Source: Limnohabitans sp. (GTDB lineage: Bacteria; Pseudomonadota; Gammaproteobacteria; Burkholderiales; Burkholderiaceae_C). Taken from it: a DNA stretch of 9,570 bases. Every line of letters begins with the position of its first letter. Position 1 is the stretch's first letter. Shown here piece after piece: positions 1 through 7,867 of this stretch. The notes under the pieces are model-generated. The model was not told the origin of the DNA. It saw only the letters and a program-made list of their open reading frames with translations, and did no database searches. The position numbers and the translations under genes are program-made. The DNA lies in NCBI GenBank assembly GCA_024641725.1, contig JAHECM010000243.1, positions 1-9,570 on the forward strand, in the 5' to 3' direction.

Positions 1-1073
1 GTGAAAAGCGTTTTCGCGCCACCCAGCTGTTCCGCTGGATCCACCAACGCGGTGCCAGCGAGTTTGACCAGATGAGCGATCTGGCCAAATCCCTGCGTGA
101 AAAACTCAAACACCATGCCCACGTCGCCGCTTTGCCGGTGATCTCGCAGCACATCTCGGCTGACGGCACCATCAAGTGGCTGTTCGATGTGGGCGGCGGC
201 AATGCCGTTGAGTCTGTTTTTATCCCTGAAGACGACCGAGGCACCTTGTGTGTGTCCTCCCAAGCCGGTTGCGCCGTGGGCTGTCGTTTTTGCTCGACCG
301 GCCACCAAGGCTTTAGCCGCAACCTGAGCACCGCCGAAATCTTGGCGCAGCTGTGGTTTGCCGAACATTTTTTGCGCAAGCACCTGAACACCGACGAACG
401 CGTCATCTCCAACGTGGTGATGATGGGCATGGGCGAGCCCCTGCAAAACTATTCGGCCTTGGTGCCCGCTTTGCGCGCCATGCTCGACGACCACGGTTAC
501 GGCCTTTCGCGCCGCCGGGTCACGGTGTCCACCTCCGGTGTGGTGCCCATGATCGACCGCTTGGCACAAGACTGCCCAGTGGCGCTGGCGGTGTCACTGC
601 ACGCCCCGACCGATTCGTTGCGTGAGAACTTGGTGCCGCTCAACCGCAAATACCCGCTCGACGAGTTGTTGCAAGCCTGCACCCGTTACTTGGCTGCGGC
701 CCCGCGTGACTTCATCACCTTCGAGTACTGCATGCTGGACGGCGTCAATGACCAAACCGAGCACGCGCGGCAATTGATCGACCTGGTTCAACGCCACGCG
801 CGCAATGGCTTGCGTTGCAAGTTCAACCTGATCCCATTCAACCCTTTTCCGGCTTCGGGCTTGCTGTGTTCGCCCAAAACCCGCGTGCAAGCGTTTGCCA
901 AAATCTTGCAAGATGCGGGCATCGTCACCACTGTGCGCAAAACCCGCGGGGACGACATCGATGCCGCATGCGGACAATTGGCCGGCGATGTGAAAGACCG
1001 CACGCGCGTGCAAGACCGCATTGCGCTGCAACGAACCATTGCCTTGGTGCCTGTGGCACCCGATGCCCCTTGA
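1..1073 (+). CDS. rlmN: RlmN, dual-specificity 23S rRNA/tRNA adenine-C2 methyltransferase (5' partial)
   Basis: Radical SAM enzyme that places a C2 methyl group on A2503 of 23S rRNA and A37 of some tRNAs. The frame is open from base 3 with a typical RlmN N-terminal helix (EKRFRATQLFRWIHQRG), so the ATG at 72 is internal and the true start lies upstream of the window; perhaps 25-30 residues are missing. The 4Fe-4S cysteines (Cx3Cx2C) are coded at 270-272, 282-284 and 291-293. A further cysteine at 249-251, seven residues before the first, matches E. coli C118. The GMGEP SAM-binding motif is at 426-440. The methyl-carrying cysteine in RGDDIDAACGQL is at 969-971, matching E. coli C355. All residues needed for activity are visible. 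The stop overlaps the Shine-Dalgarno sequence of the next gene, which suggests co-transcription. Confidence 0.97.
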   Translation, partial: EKRFRATQLFRWIHQRGASEFDQMSDLAKSLREKLKHHAHVAALPVISQHISADGTIKWLFDVGGGNAVESVFIPEDDRGTLCVSSQAGCAVGCRFCSTGHQGFSRNLSTAEILAQLWFAEHFLRKHLNTDERVISNVVMMGMGEPLQNYSALVPALRAMLDDHGYGLSRRRVTVSTSGVVPMIDRLAQDCPVALAVSLHAPTDSLRENLVPLNRKYPLDELLQACTRYLAAAPRDFITFEYCMLDGVNDQTEHARQLIDLVQRHARNGLRCKFNLIPFNPFPASGLLCSPKTRVQAFAKILQDAGIVTTVRKTRGDDIDAACGQLAGDVKDRTRVQDRIALQRTIALVPVAPDAP

Positions 1074-1078
1074 AAGGA
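1073..1078 (+). promoter_or_regulatory. Ribosome-binding site of the rodZ-like gene
   Basis: AAAGGA begins on the last base of the rlmN stop codon and sits 5 bases before the ATG at 1084. It decides that start over the in-frame ATG at 1063, which lies inside rlmN and has no comparable signal. A GTG at 1081 directly precedes the ATG and cannot be fully excluded. Confidence 0.65.
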
Positions 1079-1083
1079 CCGTG

Positions 1084-2070
1084 ATGCCATTGTCCAGCCC
1101 ACCCGACCTGCTGACCCAAGAAGACACCTCAGGCGCGCCCGTTGCGGCTTTGACTGCGGGGCAAATGCTTCGCCAAGCCCGAGAAGCTCAAGGCACGCAC
1201 CTGGCGGTGTTGGCCGTCAAGCTCAAGGTCCCAGTGCGCCAGCTCGAGGCACTGGAGGCGGATCGCTACGATACTTTCAAGGGCGGCACCACTTTTTTGC
1301 GCGCCATCACCTCCTCGATGTGCCGGCAGCTGGGGGTGGATGCCGCGCCGATACTGGCCTTGCTGCCCTCTGCCGTGTCCTCCATGCCTGCGCGAAAACC
1401 CCTTTCTAATGCTTCATCTGGCTTGCCGCGCGGCACGTTGCCGACTTTTGGCCTGCCGCGCCGCGGACACCCAGTGCTCATTTTGGTGGCTTTGATGCTG
1501 CTGGGTGCGGCTGCCTTTTTGTGGTTGCCAGCGCCGCAGGCTTGGTGGCCCCAGGCCTTGAGCACATCGCCTGTGGCTGTGACCGAGGAGGCTGCCGTGC
1601 CGATGGGGCAGCCGGCCAACCCGGAGTCCACTGACGCCTCGATGCCCGCGCCTGCGGCCATGCCCGCAGCGCCCACCTCGGTCGTGACCGCCCCTGTAGC
1701 CACACCCACACCTGCAACTGCACCTACACCCAGCAGTGCTTTGCCTTTGACGGCTCCGCCCAACTCGCCCACTTCAGGGATGCCCGAAGCCCGCAAACCC
1801 ATTGCATCCAACGCGGCCAGTGCGGCCCTCGTACCCGGCATTTTGGTGTTGCAGGCCACGGCCGACAGCTGGATTGAGGTGCATGACGCCAACGGGCCCG
1901 TTGTGCGCAAACTGCTCAAATCAGGTGAGTCCTTGGAGGTCAAGCACCCTGTGGCGTACAGCGTGGTGGTTGGCCGCCCGCTGGCGGTGAAGGCCACTTT
2001 GCGTGGCCAGGTTTTCGACTTGACCCCGCACACCCAACAAACCGTGGCCCGATTCGAGGTGAAAGAATGA
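1084..2070 (+). CDS. rodZ: RodZ-like membrane-anchored helix-turn-helix protein
   Basis: 328 residues. Residues about 25-85 form a Cro/CI-type helix-turn-helix of the RodZ kind (MLRQAREAQGTHLAVLAVKL, then TFLRAI). Residues about 130-148 are one hydrophobic span (PVLILVALMLLGAAAFLWL). Residues about 150-250 are a low-complexity Pro/Ala/Thr/Ser linker. Residues about 252-328 form the small beta-rich C-terminal domain of RodZ (DUF4115 type), expected in the periplasm. RodZ links the MreB cytoskeleton to the cell-wall elongation machinery. Placement just before ispG is the usual proteobacterial position. By eye alignment to E. coli RodZ, the MreB-contact Phe60 is kept as F71 but Tyr64 becomes I75, so binding to MreB is not certain. 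The stop codon overlaps the ispG start (ATGA), implying translational coupling. Confidence 0.85.
   Translation: MPLSSPPDLLTQEDTSGAPVAALTAGQMLRQAREAQGTHLAVLAVKLKVPVRQLEALEADRYDTFKGGTTFLRAITSSMCRQLGVDAAPILALLPSAVSSMPARKPLSNASSGLPRGTLPTFGLPRRGHPVLILVALMLLGAAAFLWLPAPQAWWPQALSTSPVAVTEEAAVPMGQPANPESTDASMPAPAAMPAAPTSVVTAPVATPTPATAPTPSSALPLTAPPNSPTSGMPEARKPIASNAASAALVPGILVLQATADSWIEVHDANGPVVRKLLKSGESLEVKHPVAYSVVVGRPLAVKATLRGQVFDLTPHTQQTVARFEVKE
2056..2062 (+). promoter_or_regulatory. Strong ribosome-binding site of ispG
   Basis: GAGGTGA is a seven-base match to the anti-Shine-Dalgarno sequence, located within the last codons of the rodZ-like gene and 4 bases before the ATG at 2067. It is the best ribosome-binding site in the window and supports the overlapping start. 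Confidence 0.75.
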
Positions 2071-3329
2071 ACGGCACAGCACCCATCCGCATTGCTGCAC
2101 CGCTGCAGCGCAGCAGCCGACAGTCCCGCGTGGTGTGGGGCAACCGTGTCGTCACGGTGGGCGGCGGCGCACCGGTGCGTGTGCAGTCCATGACCAACAC
2201 CGACACCGTGGACGTGATTGGCACCGCCATCCAAGTCAAGGAGTTGGCGATTGCCGGCTCTGAGATGGTGCGCATCACCGTCAACACCCCTGAAGCCGCT
2301 CAGGCCGTGCCGCACATCCGTGACCAGCTCGACAAGATGGGCATTGACGTGCCTTTGATCGGTGACTTCCATTACAACGGTCACCGCTTGCTGACCGATT
2401 ACCCCGCGTGTGCCCAGGCCCTGTCCAAGTACCGCATCAACCCCGGCAACGTGGGCAAGGGCGACAAGCGTGATGTGCAGTTTGGCCAGATGATCGAAGC
2501 CGCCATGCGTTACGACAAAGCCATCCGCATTGGGGTCAACTGGGGCAGTCTGGACCAGGATCTGTTGGCCCAGTTGATGGACCAAAACAGCCAGCGCGCC
2601 CAGCCCTACGAGGGCCGCCAAGTGATGTACGAAGCGCTGATCCAGTCGGCGATCGGCTCCGCCCAGCGTGCCCAGGCGATGGGCTTGGACGGTGCCCAGA
2701 TTGCTTTGTCCTGCAAAGTGTCGGGCGTGCAAGACCTGGTGTCGGTGTACCGCGAATTGGCCCAGCGCTGTGACTACCCATTGCATTTGGGCCTGACCGA
2801 AGCGGGCATGGGCACCAAAGGCACGGTGGCCTCCGCCACGGCGCTGTCCATTTTGTTGCAAGAGGGCATTGGTGACACCATCCGCGTGTCGCTCACGCCC
2901 CAGCCTGGCGAGTCACGCACCCAAGAGGTGGTGATTGCCTCCGAAATTTTGCAGTCGCTGGGTTTGCGCATTTTTGTGCCCAGCGTGACCGCTTGCCCCG
3001 GTTGTGGCCGCACCACCAGCACCACCTTTCAAGAGATGGCCAAGCAGATTGATGACTTTTTGCGTGCCCAGATGCCGGTTTGGCGCGGCCTGTACCCGGG
3101 CGTCGAAGGCCTCAAAGTGGCCGTGATGGGCTGCATCGTCAATGGCCCCGGGGAAAGCAAACACGCCGATGTGGGCATCAGCCTGCCTGGCAATGGCGAA
3201 GCGCCTGCTGCCCCCGTGTTCATTGACGGCGAAAAACGCCTGACCTTGCGCGGCGAGGGCATTGCCCAAGAATTCCAACGCATCGTCGAAGACTACATCA
3301 GCAAGCGCTTTGGACAGCCCAAAGCCTGA
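2067..3329 (+). CDS. ispG: IspG, 4-hydroxy-3-methylbut-2-enyl diphosphate synthase (GcpE)
   Basis: Penultimate enzyme of the MEP isoprenoid pathway. It reductively converts methylerythritol cyclodiphosphate to HMBPP using a 4Fe-4S cluster fed by flavodoxin or ferredoxin. The N-terminal TIM-barrel part contains RVQSMTNTDTVDV and GDFHYNGHRLL. The cluster ligands are C310 and C313 (TACPGCGRT) and C356 (GCIVNGPGE), with E363 as the fourth ligand, at the same 7-residue spacing from the last cysteine as in E. coli (C305/E312). The protein has 420 residues against 372 in E. coli: about 40 extra lie before the first cysteine and about 11 between C313 and C356. This longer form is common in betaproteobacteria. 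The start overlaps the preceding stop (ATGA), and hisS follows 9 bases downstream. Confidence 0.97.
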   Translation: MNGTAPIRIAAPLQRSSRQSRVVWGNRVVTVGGGAPVRVQSMTNTDTVDVIGTAIQVKELAIAGSEMVRITVNTPEAAQAVPHIRDQLDKMGIDVPLIGDFHYNGHRLLTDYPACAQALSKYRINPGNVGKGDKRDVQFGQMIEAAMRYDKAIRIGVNWGSLDQDLLAQLMDQNSQRAQPYEGRQVMYEALIQSAIGSAQRAQAMGLDGAQIALSCKVSGVQDLVSVYRELAQRCDYPLHLGLTEAGMGTKGTVASATALSILLQEGIGDTIRVSLTPQPGESRTQEVVIASEILQSLGLRIFVPSVTACPGCGRTTSTTFQEMAKQIDDFLRAQMPVWRGLYPGVEGLKVAVMGCIVNGPGESKHADVGISLPGNGEAPAAPVFIDGEKRLTLRGEGIAQEFQRIVEDYISKRFGQPKA

Positions 3330-3338
3330 ACCGCATCC

Positions 3339-4652
3339 ATGACAGAACAGACCACAAAGCAGCCCAAAGCCACCAAATTGGTGGGCGTCAAGGGCATGAA
3401 CGACATCCTGCCGCCCGACTCCGCCCAGTGGGAGTGGCTCGAAGCGCAGGTGCGCGGCCTGATGGCCCGCTACGCCTACCGCAATGTGCGCTTGCCCATC
3501 GTGGAGCCCACGGCGCTGTTCGTGCGCGGGCTGGGCGAGGTCACCGACATTGTTGAAAAGGAGATGTACTCCTTTGAAGACCGACTGAACGGTGAACAAC
3601 TCACCCTGCGCCCTGAGGGCACGGCGGGTCTGGTGCGTGCGGTGGTCGAGCACAACGCTTTGTACGAAGGCGGAAAGCGCCTGTATTACATGGGCCCGAT
3701 GTTCCGTCACGAGCGCCCGCAGCGCGGACGCTACCGCCAGTTTCACCAGATCGGAGCCGAGGTGTTGGGCTTTGGCGGGCCCGAGGTGGACGCCGAACTC
3801 ATTTTGTTGGCCCATGATCTCTGGCAAGTGCTGGGACTCCAAGCCGTGCGTCTGGAACTCAACAGCTTGGGCCAGCCCGATGAGCGCAAGGCCCACCGCA
3901 GCGCGCTCATTGCACACTTTGAGCAACACGCCGATCTGCTGGACGAAGACGCCAAGCGCCGCCTGCACAGCAACCCCTTGCGCATTTTGGACACCAAGAA
4001 CCCGGCCATGGGCCCGGTGGTGGCCTCTGCACCTCAATTGCTGGACTTTTTGGGGGAAGCCTCGATGGCCCACTTCAATGCGGTCAAGGCGATCTTGGAC
4101 GCCAACGGGGTGGCCTACAGCATCAACCCGCGCTTGGTGCGTGGCATGGACTACTACAACCTCACGGTGTTCGAGTTCATCACCGACGCCCTGGGTTCGC
4201 AGGGCACCATTTGTGGTGGTGGCCGCTACGACTACCTGATTGAGCAAGTGGGCGGCAAGCCCGCCCCGGCCGTGGGTTGGGCCTTGGGGGTGGAGCGGGT
4301 GCTCGAATTGCTCAAAGAGCAGGGCGATGTGCAAGCGGCGCCCGTGCCAGACGTGTATGCCGTGATCCCCGATGTGGCGGCCTTGCCAGTGGCGATCAAA
4401 ACCCTGCAAGCATTGCGCGCAGCTGGGGTGTCGGCCCAAATGCACGCCGGCTCTGGCGAGGGCATGGGCTCCATGAAGTCGCAGTTCAAAAAAGCCGACG
4501 GCAGCGGGGCGCTGCATGCGCTCGTCTTTGGCGCAGAAGAGTTGGCCCAAGGCCAAGTCACCGTCAAGGCCTTGCGCGATGGCGCGGGCGCGCAGCGCTT
4601 GCAGCCTTTGGACGCCGTGGCCACTTGGGCGCACAGCCTACAATCCCTTTGA
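3339..4652 (+). CDS. hisS: HisS, histidyl-tRNA synthetase
   Basis: Class II aminoacyl-tRNA synthetase that charges tRNA-His in the cytoplasm. 437 residues. The N-terminal VKGMNDILPP is the usual HisRS opening. Motif 2 is at about residues 121-141 (MFRHERPQRGRYRQFHQIG). The histidine-specific loop LVRGMDYY holds R268, equivalent to catalytic R259 of E. coli. The second HisA-type segment CGGGRYDYL is at 292-300. Motif 3 is AVGWALGVERVLELL. The anticodon-binding domain covers roughly residues 340-430. All catalytic motifs are present, so this is a true synthetase and not the HisZ paralogue that lacks them. No clear Shine-Dalgarno sequence precedes the ATG at 3339, so translation may depend on coupling to ispG, 9 bases upstream. 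Confidence 0.97.
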   Translation: MTEQTTKQPKATKLVGVKGMNDILPPDSAQWEWLEAQVRGLMARYAYRNVRLPIVEPTALFVRGLGEVTDIVEKEMYSFEDRLNGEQLTLRPEGTAGLVRAVVEHNALYEGGKRLYYMGPMFRHERPQRGRYRQFHQIGAEVLGFGGPEVDAELILLAHDLWQVLGLQAVRLELNSLGQPDERKAHRSALIAHFEQHADLLDEDAKRRLHSNPLRILDTKNPAMGPVVASAPQLLDFLGEASMAHFNAVKAILDANGVAYSINPRLVRGMDYYNLTVFEFITDALGSQGTICGGGRYDYLIEQVGGKPAPAVGWALGVERVLELLKEQGDVQAAPVPDVYAVIPDVAALPVAIKTLQALRAAGVSAQMHAGSGEGMGSMKSQFKKADGSGALHALVFGAEELAQGQVTVKALRDGAGAQRLQPLDAVATWAHSLQSL

Positions 4653-4670
4653 ATTTCACAGCACGCACCT

Positions 4671-5342
4671 ATGGCATCCCACCTCGACCTTGAAGAACAA
4701 GAACAACTTGACGAGATCAAGCATTTTTGGAAAACCTACGGCAACCTGATTTCCTGGCTGTTGATCGCCGTTTTGGGCAGCTATGCCGCCTGGAATGGTG
4801 TCCAGTACTGGCAACGCAGCCAATCGGCCAAAGCCTCCGCGCTCTACGACGAAGTCGAAAAAGCCGTTAATGCCAACGATGCGGCCCGTGTGGAGCGCAG
4901 CCTGGCCGACATGAAAGACAAGTTCGCCAGCACCCATTACGCCCACCAAGCCGGTTTGCTGGCCGCGCGCAGCCTGTATGCGCAAGGCAAAACCGAGCCA
5001 GCCAAAGCCGCGCTGATGTGGGTGGCCGACAGTGCGCCCACCCCCGCCCTCAAGGATGTCGCCCGTTTGCGCTTGGCCGCCTTGCTCTGGGAGTCCCAAT
5101 CGCTGGACGAAGCGCTCAAGCAACTGAACTCGGGCTTTAGCCCTGAAATGGCGGGTTTGGCCAGCGACATGCGTGGCGATGTGCTGCAAGCCCAGGGCCA
5201 AACTGCCCCGGCTATTGCGGCCTACCAACAAGCCTGGAAAGCGCTTGCGCCCAATGCCGATTACCGCCGCATCGTGCAAGCCAAGCTCAGCGCGCTGGGT
5301 GTGCAGGTGTCGCCTGAAACCGCAGCTGACACTGCCAAGTGA
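4671..5342 (+). CDS. yfgM: YfgM-type inner-membrane TPR protein
   Basis: 223 residues. A short acidic cytoplasmic N-terminus (LEEQEQLDEIKHFWKTYGN) is followed by one membrane span at about residues 26-46, then a periplasmic alpha-helical region with TPR-like repeats (for example around AALMWVADSAPTPALKDVAR and GDVLQAQGQTAPAIAAYQQA). In E. coli, YfgM associates with the SecYEG translocon and with PpiD and helps pass secreted proteins to periplasmic chaperones. Order hisS-yfgM-bamB-der is the conserved proteobacterial arrangement and supports the call. No clear Shine-Dalgarno sequence is visible before the ATG at 4671. A GTG at 5339 overlaps its stop, but bamB more likely starts at 5351. Confidence 0.92.
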   Translation: MASHLDLEEQEQLDEIKHFWKTYGNLISWLLIAVLGSYAAWNGVQYWQRSQSAKASALYDEVEKAVNANDAARVERSLADMKDKFASTHYAHQAGLLAARSLYAQGKTEPAKAALMWVADSAPTPALKDVARLRLAALLWESQSLDEALKQLNSGFSPEMAGLASDMRGDVLQAQGQTAPAIAAYQQAWKALAPNADYRRIVQAKLSALGVQVSPETAADTAK

Positions 5343-5345
5343 GGA
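5341..5345 (+). promoter_or_regulatory. Ribosome-binding site deciding the bamB start
   Basis: GAGGA overlaps the yfgM stop codon and sits 5 bases before the ATG at 5351. It favours this ATG over the GTG at 5339, which would be upstream of the site and would add four charged or polar residues before the signal peptide. Confidence 0.65.
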
Positions 5346-5350
5346 ATCCT

Positions 5351-6475
5351 ATGGGCCTGTTTTTGTCTCGTTGCCTGACCGTATTTGCCGCAGCAGCGCT
5401 GGTGTCGGCCTGCTCCAGCACGCCAGACAAACCCAAACCCGCAGCCTTGCCCGCCTTCACGGCGCAGTTGCAGGTGAACAAGGTTTGGTCGGCCAAGGTT
5501 GGGGAAGTCACCACGCCCTTGTCGGTGGCAGTGCTGGGCCAAAGTGTGGCGCTTGCCTCCAGCCAGGGCGACCTTGCCTTGATCGATGCGCAGACTGGCG
5601 CCGACGTGTGGCGTTTGAATCTCAAAGACCGCATTCAAGCGGGCGTGGGCAGCGACGGCCAGCGCTTTGCGGTGGTGACCCAAAACAACGAACTGGTGAC
5701 CATCGAAGCGGGCCGCGAGATTTGGCGTCAAAAATTGCAGGCCAGCAGCTTCACCTCCCCTTTGGTGGCCGGAGGGCGTGTTTTTGTGCTCACCGCCGAC
5801 CGCACGGCCTTGGCTTTTGACGGTGCCAGTGGACAGCGCCTGTGGGCGCAGCAGCGCAACGCCGAACCCTTGGTTTTGCGCCAAGCAGGCGTCTTGGCGG
5901 CCTGGAACGACACCTTGTTGGTGGGCTTTGAAGGCCGCTTGCTGGGTCTCAACCCTCAAAACGGCTTGCCCCGTTGGGAGTCTTTGGTGGGCAGCTCACG
6001 CGGCACCAACGAGGTGGAGCGTCTGGTGGACTTGATCTCTGGGCTCAGCCGCCAAGGCAACAGCGTGTGTGTGCGTGCCTTTCAAACTTCGGTGGCCTGC
6101 TTGGACGCCAGCCGCGGCGCGGTGCAGTGGACACGCGCAGCCCAAGGCCACACGGGCCTGGAGGGCGATGCCACCCAAATTTACGGCAGCGAGTCGGACA
6201 GCAAAGTCATGGCTTGGAGCCGTCAAAACGGGCAACCCGTTTGGACGCAAGACGCCTTGCGCTTTCGCGGCTTGAGCGCGCCTTTGCTGATGAACAACGC
6301 CCTGGTCGCGGGCGATGAAGCGGGTTTGCTGCACTTTCTTGCGCGTGAAGACGGCAAGGTGTTGCAGCGCCTGAACACCGACGGCACCGCTGTGTCCGTG
6401 CGCCCCGTCCTGGCGGGGCAGACCCTGGTGGTGGTCAATCGAAGTGGCCAGATCACTGGCTACCGTACTGAGTGA
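5351..6475 (+). CDS. bamB: BamB, outer-membrane assembly lipoprotein
   Basis: Lipoprotein of the BAM complex, which folds beta-barrel proteins into the outer membrane. 374 residues from the ATG at 5351. Residues 1-20 are a lipoprotein signal peptide ending in the lipobox LVSAC with the modified C21. The +2 residue is Ser, not Asp, which fits outer-membrane sorting. The rest is a beta-propeller of PQQ-like blades with repeating W-containing segments (ADVWRLNL, GREIWRQKL, GQRLWAQ, GLPRWESL, GAVQWTRA, GQPVWTQD), as in E. coli BamB. The neighbours yfgM (export) and der match the conserved cluster. A small hairpin follows the stop directly, then der after a 31-base gap. Confidence 0.95.
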   Translation: MGLFLSRCLTVFAAAALVSACSSTPDKPKPAALPAFTAQLQVNKVWSAKVGEVTTPLSVAVLGQSVALASSQGDLALIDAQTGADVWRLNLKDRIQAGVGSDGQRFAVVTQNNELVTIEAGREIWRQKLQASSFTSPLVAGGRVFVLTADRTALAFDGASGQRLWAQQRNAEPLVLRQAGVLAAWNDTLLVGFEGRLLGLNPQNGLPRWESLVGSSRGTNEVERLVDLISGLSRQGNSVCVRAFQTSVACLDASRGAVQWTRAAQGHTGLEGDATQIYGSESDSKVMAWSRQNGQPVWTQDALRFRGLSAPLLMNNALVAGDEAGLLHFLAREDGKVLQRLNTDGTAVSVRPVLAGQTLVVVNRSGQITGYRTE

Positions 6476-6489
6476 CGTCGTTCGCGACG
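6476..6489 (+). other. Small TTCG-loop hairpin at the bamB-der junction
   Basis: CGTCG-TTCG-CGACG is a perfect 5-bp stem with a UUCG loop, starting on the first base after the bamB stop and ending 17 bases before the der start codon. The loop is closed by G-C, not the extra-stable C-G. No U-run follows directly, so this is not a rho-independent terminator. Its role, if any, is unknown; a stem this short may arise by chance. Confidence 0.4.
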
Positions 6490-6506
6490 GATCGGAATAT
6501 TTTCAA

Positions 6507-7847
6507 GTGAAACCTGTACTGGCCCTGGTGGGCCGCCCCAATGTGGGCAAATCCACGCTGTTCAACCGACTCACCAAAAGCCGCGATGCCATCGTGGCCG
6601 ATTACGCGGGCTTGACCCGCGACCGCCACTACGGGCAAGGCAAACAAGGCAAGCACCAATACATCGTCATCGACACGGGCGGTTTTGAGCCCGACGCGGG
6701 CAGCGGCATTTACAAAGAAATGGCCAAGCAGACCCAACAAGCGGTGGCTGAGGCCGATGTGGTGATCTTTGTGGTCGATGGTCGCGCGGGTGTCTCGGCC
6801 CAAGACCACGACATTGCCAACTACCTGCGCAAGATCGGCAAACCTTGCCTGCTGGTCGCCAACAAGGCCGAAGGCATGCTGGAGGGAATTCAGCTCAGTG
6901 AGTTCTATGAGCTGGGCTTGGGCGAAGTGCTGGCCATCTCGGCTGCCCACGGGCAAGGCATTCGCGGCTTGGTTGAACTGGCACTGGAGCCATTGAACCT
7001 GCCCGACGACCCTGAAGAATCTGAAATCGACACGACCATCATCAAGCTGGCCGTGGCGGGCCGCCCCAACGTGGGCAAATCCACCCTGATCAACACCTGG
7101 CTGGGCGAAGAACGCTTGGTGGCTTTTGACATGCCAGGCACCACGCGCGATGCGATTTCGGTGCCCTTTGAGCGCCAGGGCCAGAAGTTCGAATTGGTGG
7201 ACACGGCTGGTTTGCGCCGCAAAGGCAAAGTGTTTGAGGCCATCGAAAAATTCTCGGTCGTCAAAACGCTGCAGGCCATCGAGTCGGCCAACGTGATTTT
7301 GTTGCTGCTCGATGCGGAGCAGGGCGTGACTGACCAAGACGCGCACATTGCCGGTTTTGCCCTTGAAAGCGGCCGCGCCATGGTGCTGGCCGTCAACAAA
7401 TGGGAGTCGGTGGACGACTACCAGCGGCAGCTGGTGCAGCGCTCGATCGAGACGCGCTTGCCGTTTTTGAGCTTCGCCAACATGCACTTCATCTCGGCCA
7501 AAAAGCGCCAGGGCCTGGGTCCTGTGTGGACCTCGATCATCAAGGCGCACAAATCGGCCATGGTCAAGATGAGCACCCCTGTCTTGACACGCTTGCTGCT
7601 GGAAGCCGTGCAGTTCCAGAGCCCGCAGCGCGGCGGCATGTTCCGCCCCAAACTGCGTTACGCCCACCAAGGCGGTATGAACCCTCCGGTGATCGTGATC
7701 CACGGCAACTCGCTGGAGCACGTCACAGAGTCGTACAAGCGCTTTTTGGAAGGGCGTTTTCGCAAGGCCTTTGACCTGTCGGGCACGCCTTTGCGCATCG
7801 AGATGAAAACCTCGCACAACCCCTACGCCGACAAAGAAACCTCGTGA
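6507..7847 (+). CDS. der: Der (EngA), double-GTPase ribosome assembly factor
   Basis: Essential GTPase that helps mature the 50S ribosomal subunit. 446 residues starting at GTG 6507 (MKPVLALVGRPNVGKS), the typical Der N-terminus. An upstream GTG at 6444 lies inside bamB and would add residues not seen in the family. Two GTPase domains lie in tandem. The first has the P-loop at 9-16, DTGG at 56-59 and NKAE at 119-122. The second has the P-loop at 185-192, DTAG at 232-235 and NKWE at 297-300. A C-terminal KH-like domain follows, ending in GTPLRIEMKTSHNPY. Both nucleotide-binding sites appear intact. The start codon is GTG with only a poor purine-rich stretch upstream (GGAAT), which suggests modest translation or coupling to bamB. 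Confidence 0.97.
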   Translation: MKPVLALVGRPNVGKSTLFNRLTKSRDAIVADYAGLTRDRHYGQGKQGKHQYIVIDTGGFEPDAGSGIYKEMAKQTQQAVAEADVVIFVVDGRAGVSAQDHDIANYLRKIGKPCLLVANKAEGMLEGIQLSEFYELGLGEVLAISAAHGQGIRGLVELALEPLNLPDDPEESEIDTTIIKLAVAGRPNVGKSTLINTWLGEERLVAFDMPGTTRDAISVPFERQGQKFELVDTAGLRRKGKVFEAIEKFSVVKTLQAIESANVILLLLDAEQGVTDQDAHIAGFALESGRAMVLAVNKWESVDDYQRQLVQRSIETRLPFLSFANMHFISAKKRQGLGPVWTSIIKAHKSAMVKMSTPVLTRLLLEAVQFQSPQRGGMFRPKLRYAHQGGMNPPVIVIHGNSLEHVTESYKRFLEGRFRKAFDLSGTPLRIEMKTSHNPYADKETS

Positions 7848-7867
7848 ACCGCTGGAGACTGCGACGC

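Noticed and set aside
1531..1830. Pro/Ala/Thr repeats in the rodZ-like gene as a DNA repeat array
   Set aside because: The units are irregular and short. This is a low-complexity protein linker, as expected between the membrane span and the periplasmic domain of RodZ.
1266..2861. 531-codon open frame on the - strand across the rodZ-like gene and ispG
   Set aside because: In the ispG part it is codon-aligned with the sense frame, so stops would need sense codons TTA, CTA or TCA, which this GC-rich genome avoids. The product is low-complexity, rich in His, Gln, Gly and Ala, and resembles no family; both sense genes are certain.
2913..4634. 573-codon open frame on the - strand opposite ispG and hisS
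   Set aside because: It is codon-aligned with both sense genes and open for the same codon-bias reason. The product is His/Gln/Ala/Gly-rich with no recognisable domain.
4608..4644. TTGGAC and TACAAT near the end of hisS as a promoter for yfgM
   Set aside because: TACAAT is a good -10 sequence, but the spacing from TTGGAC is 25 bases and no better -35 sequence lies at 16-18 bases.
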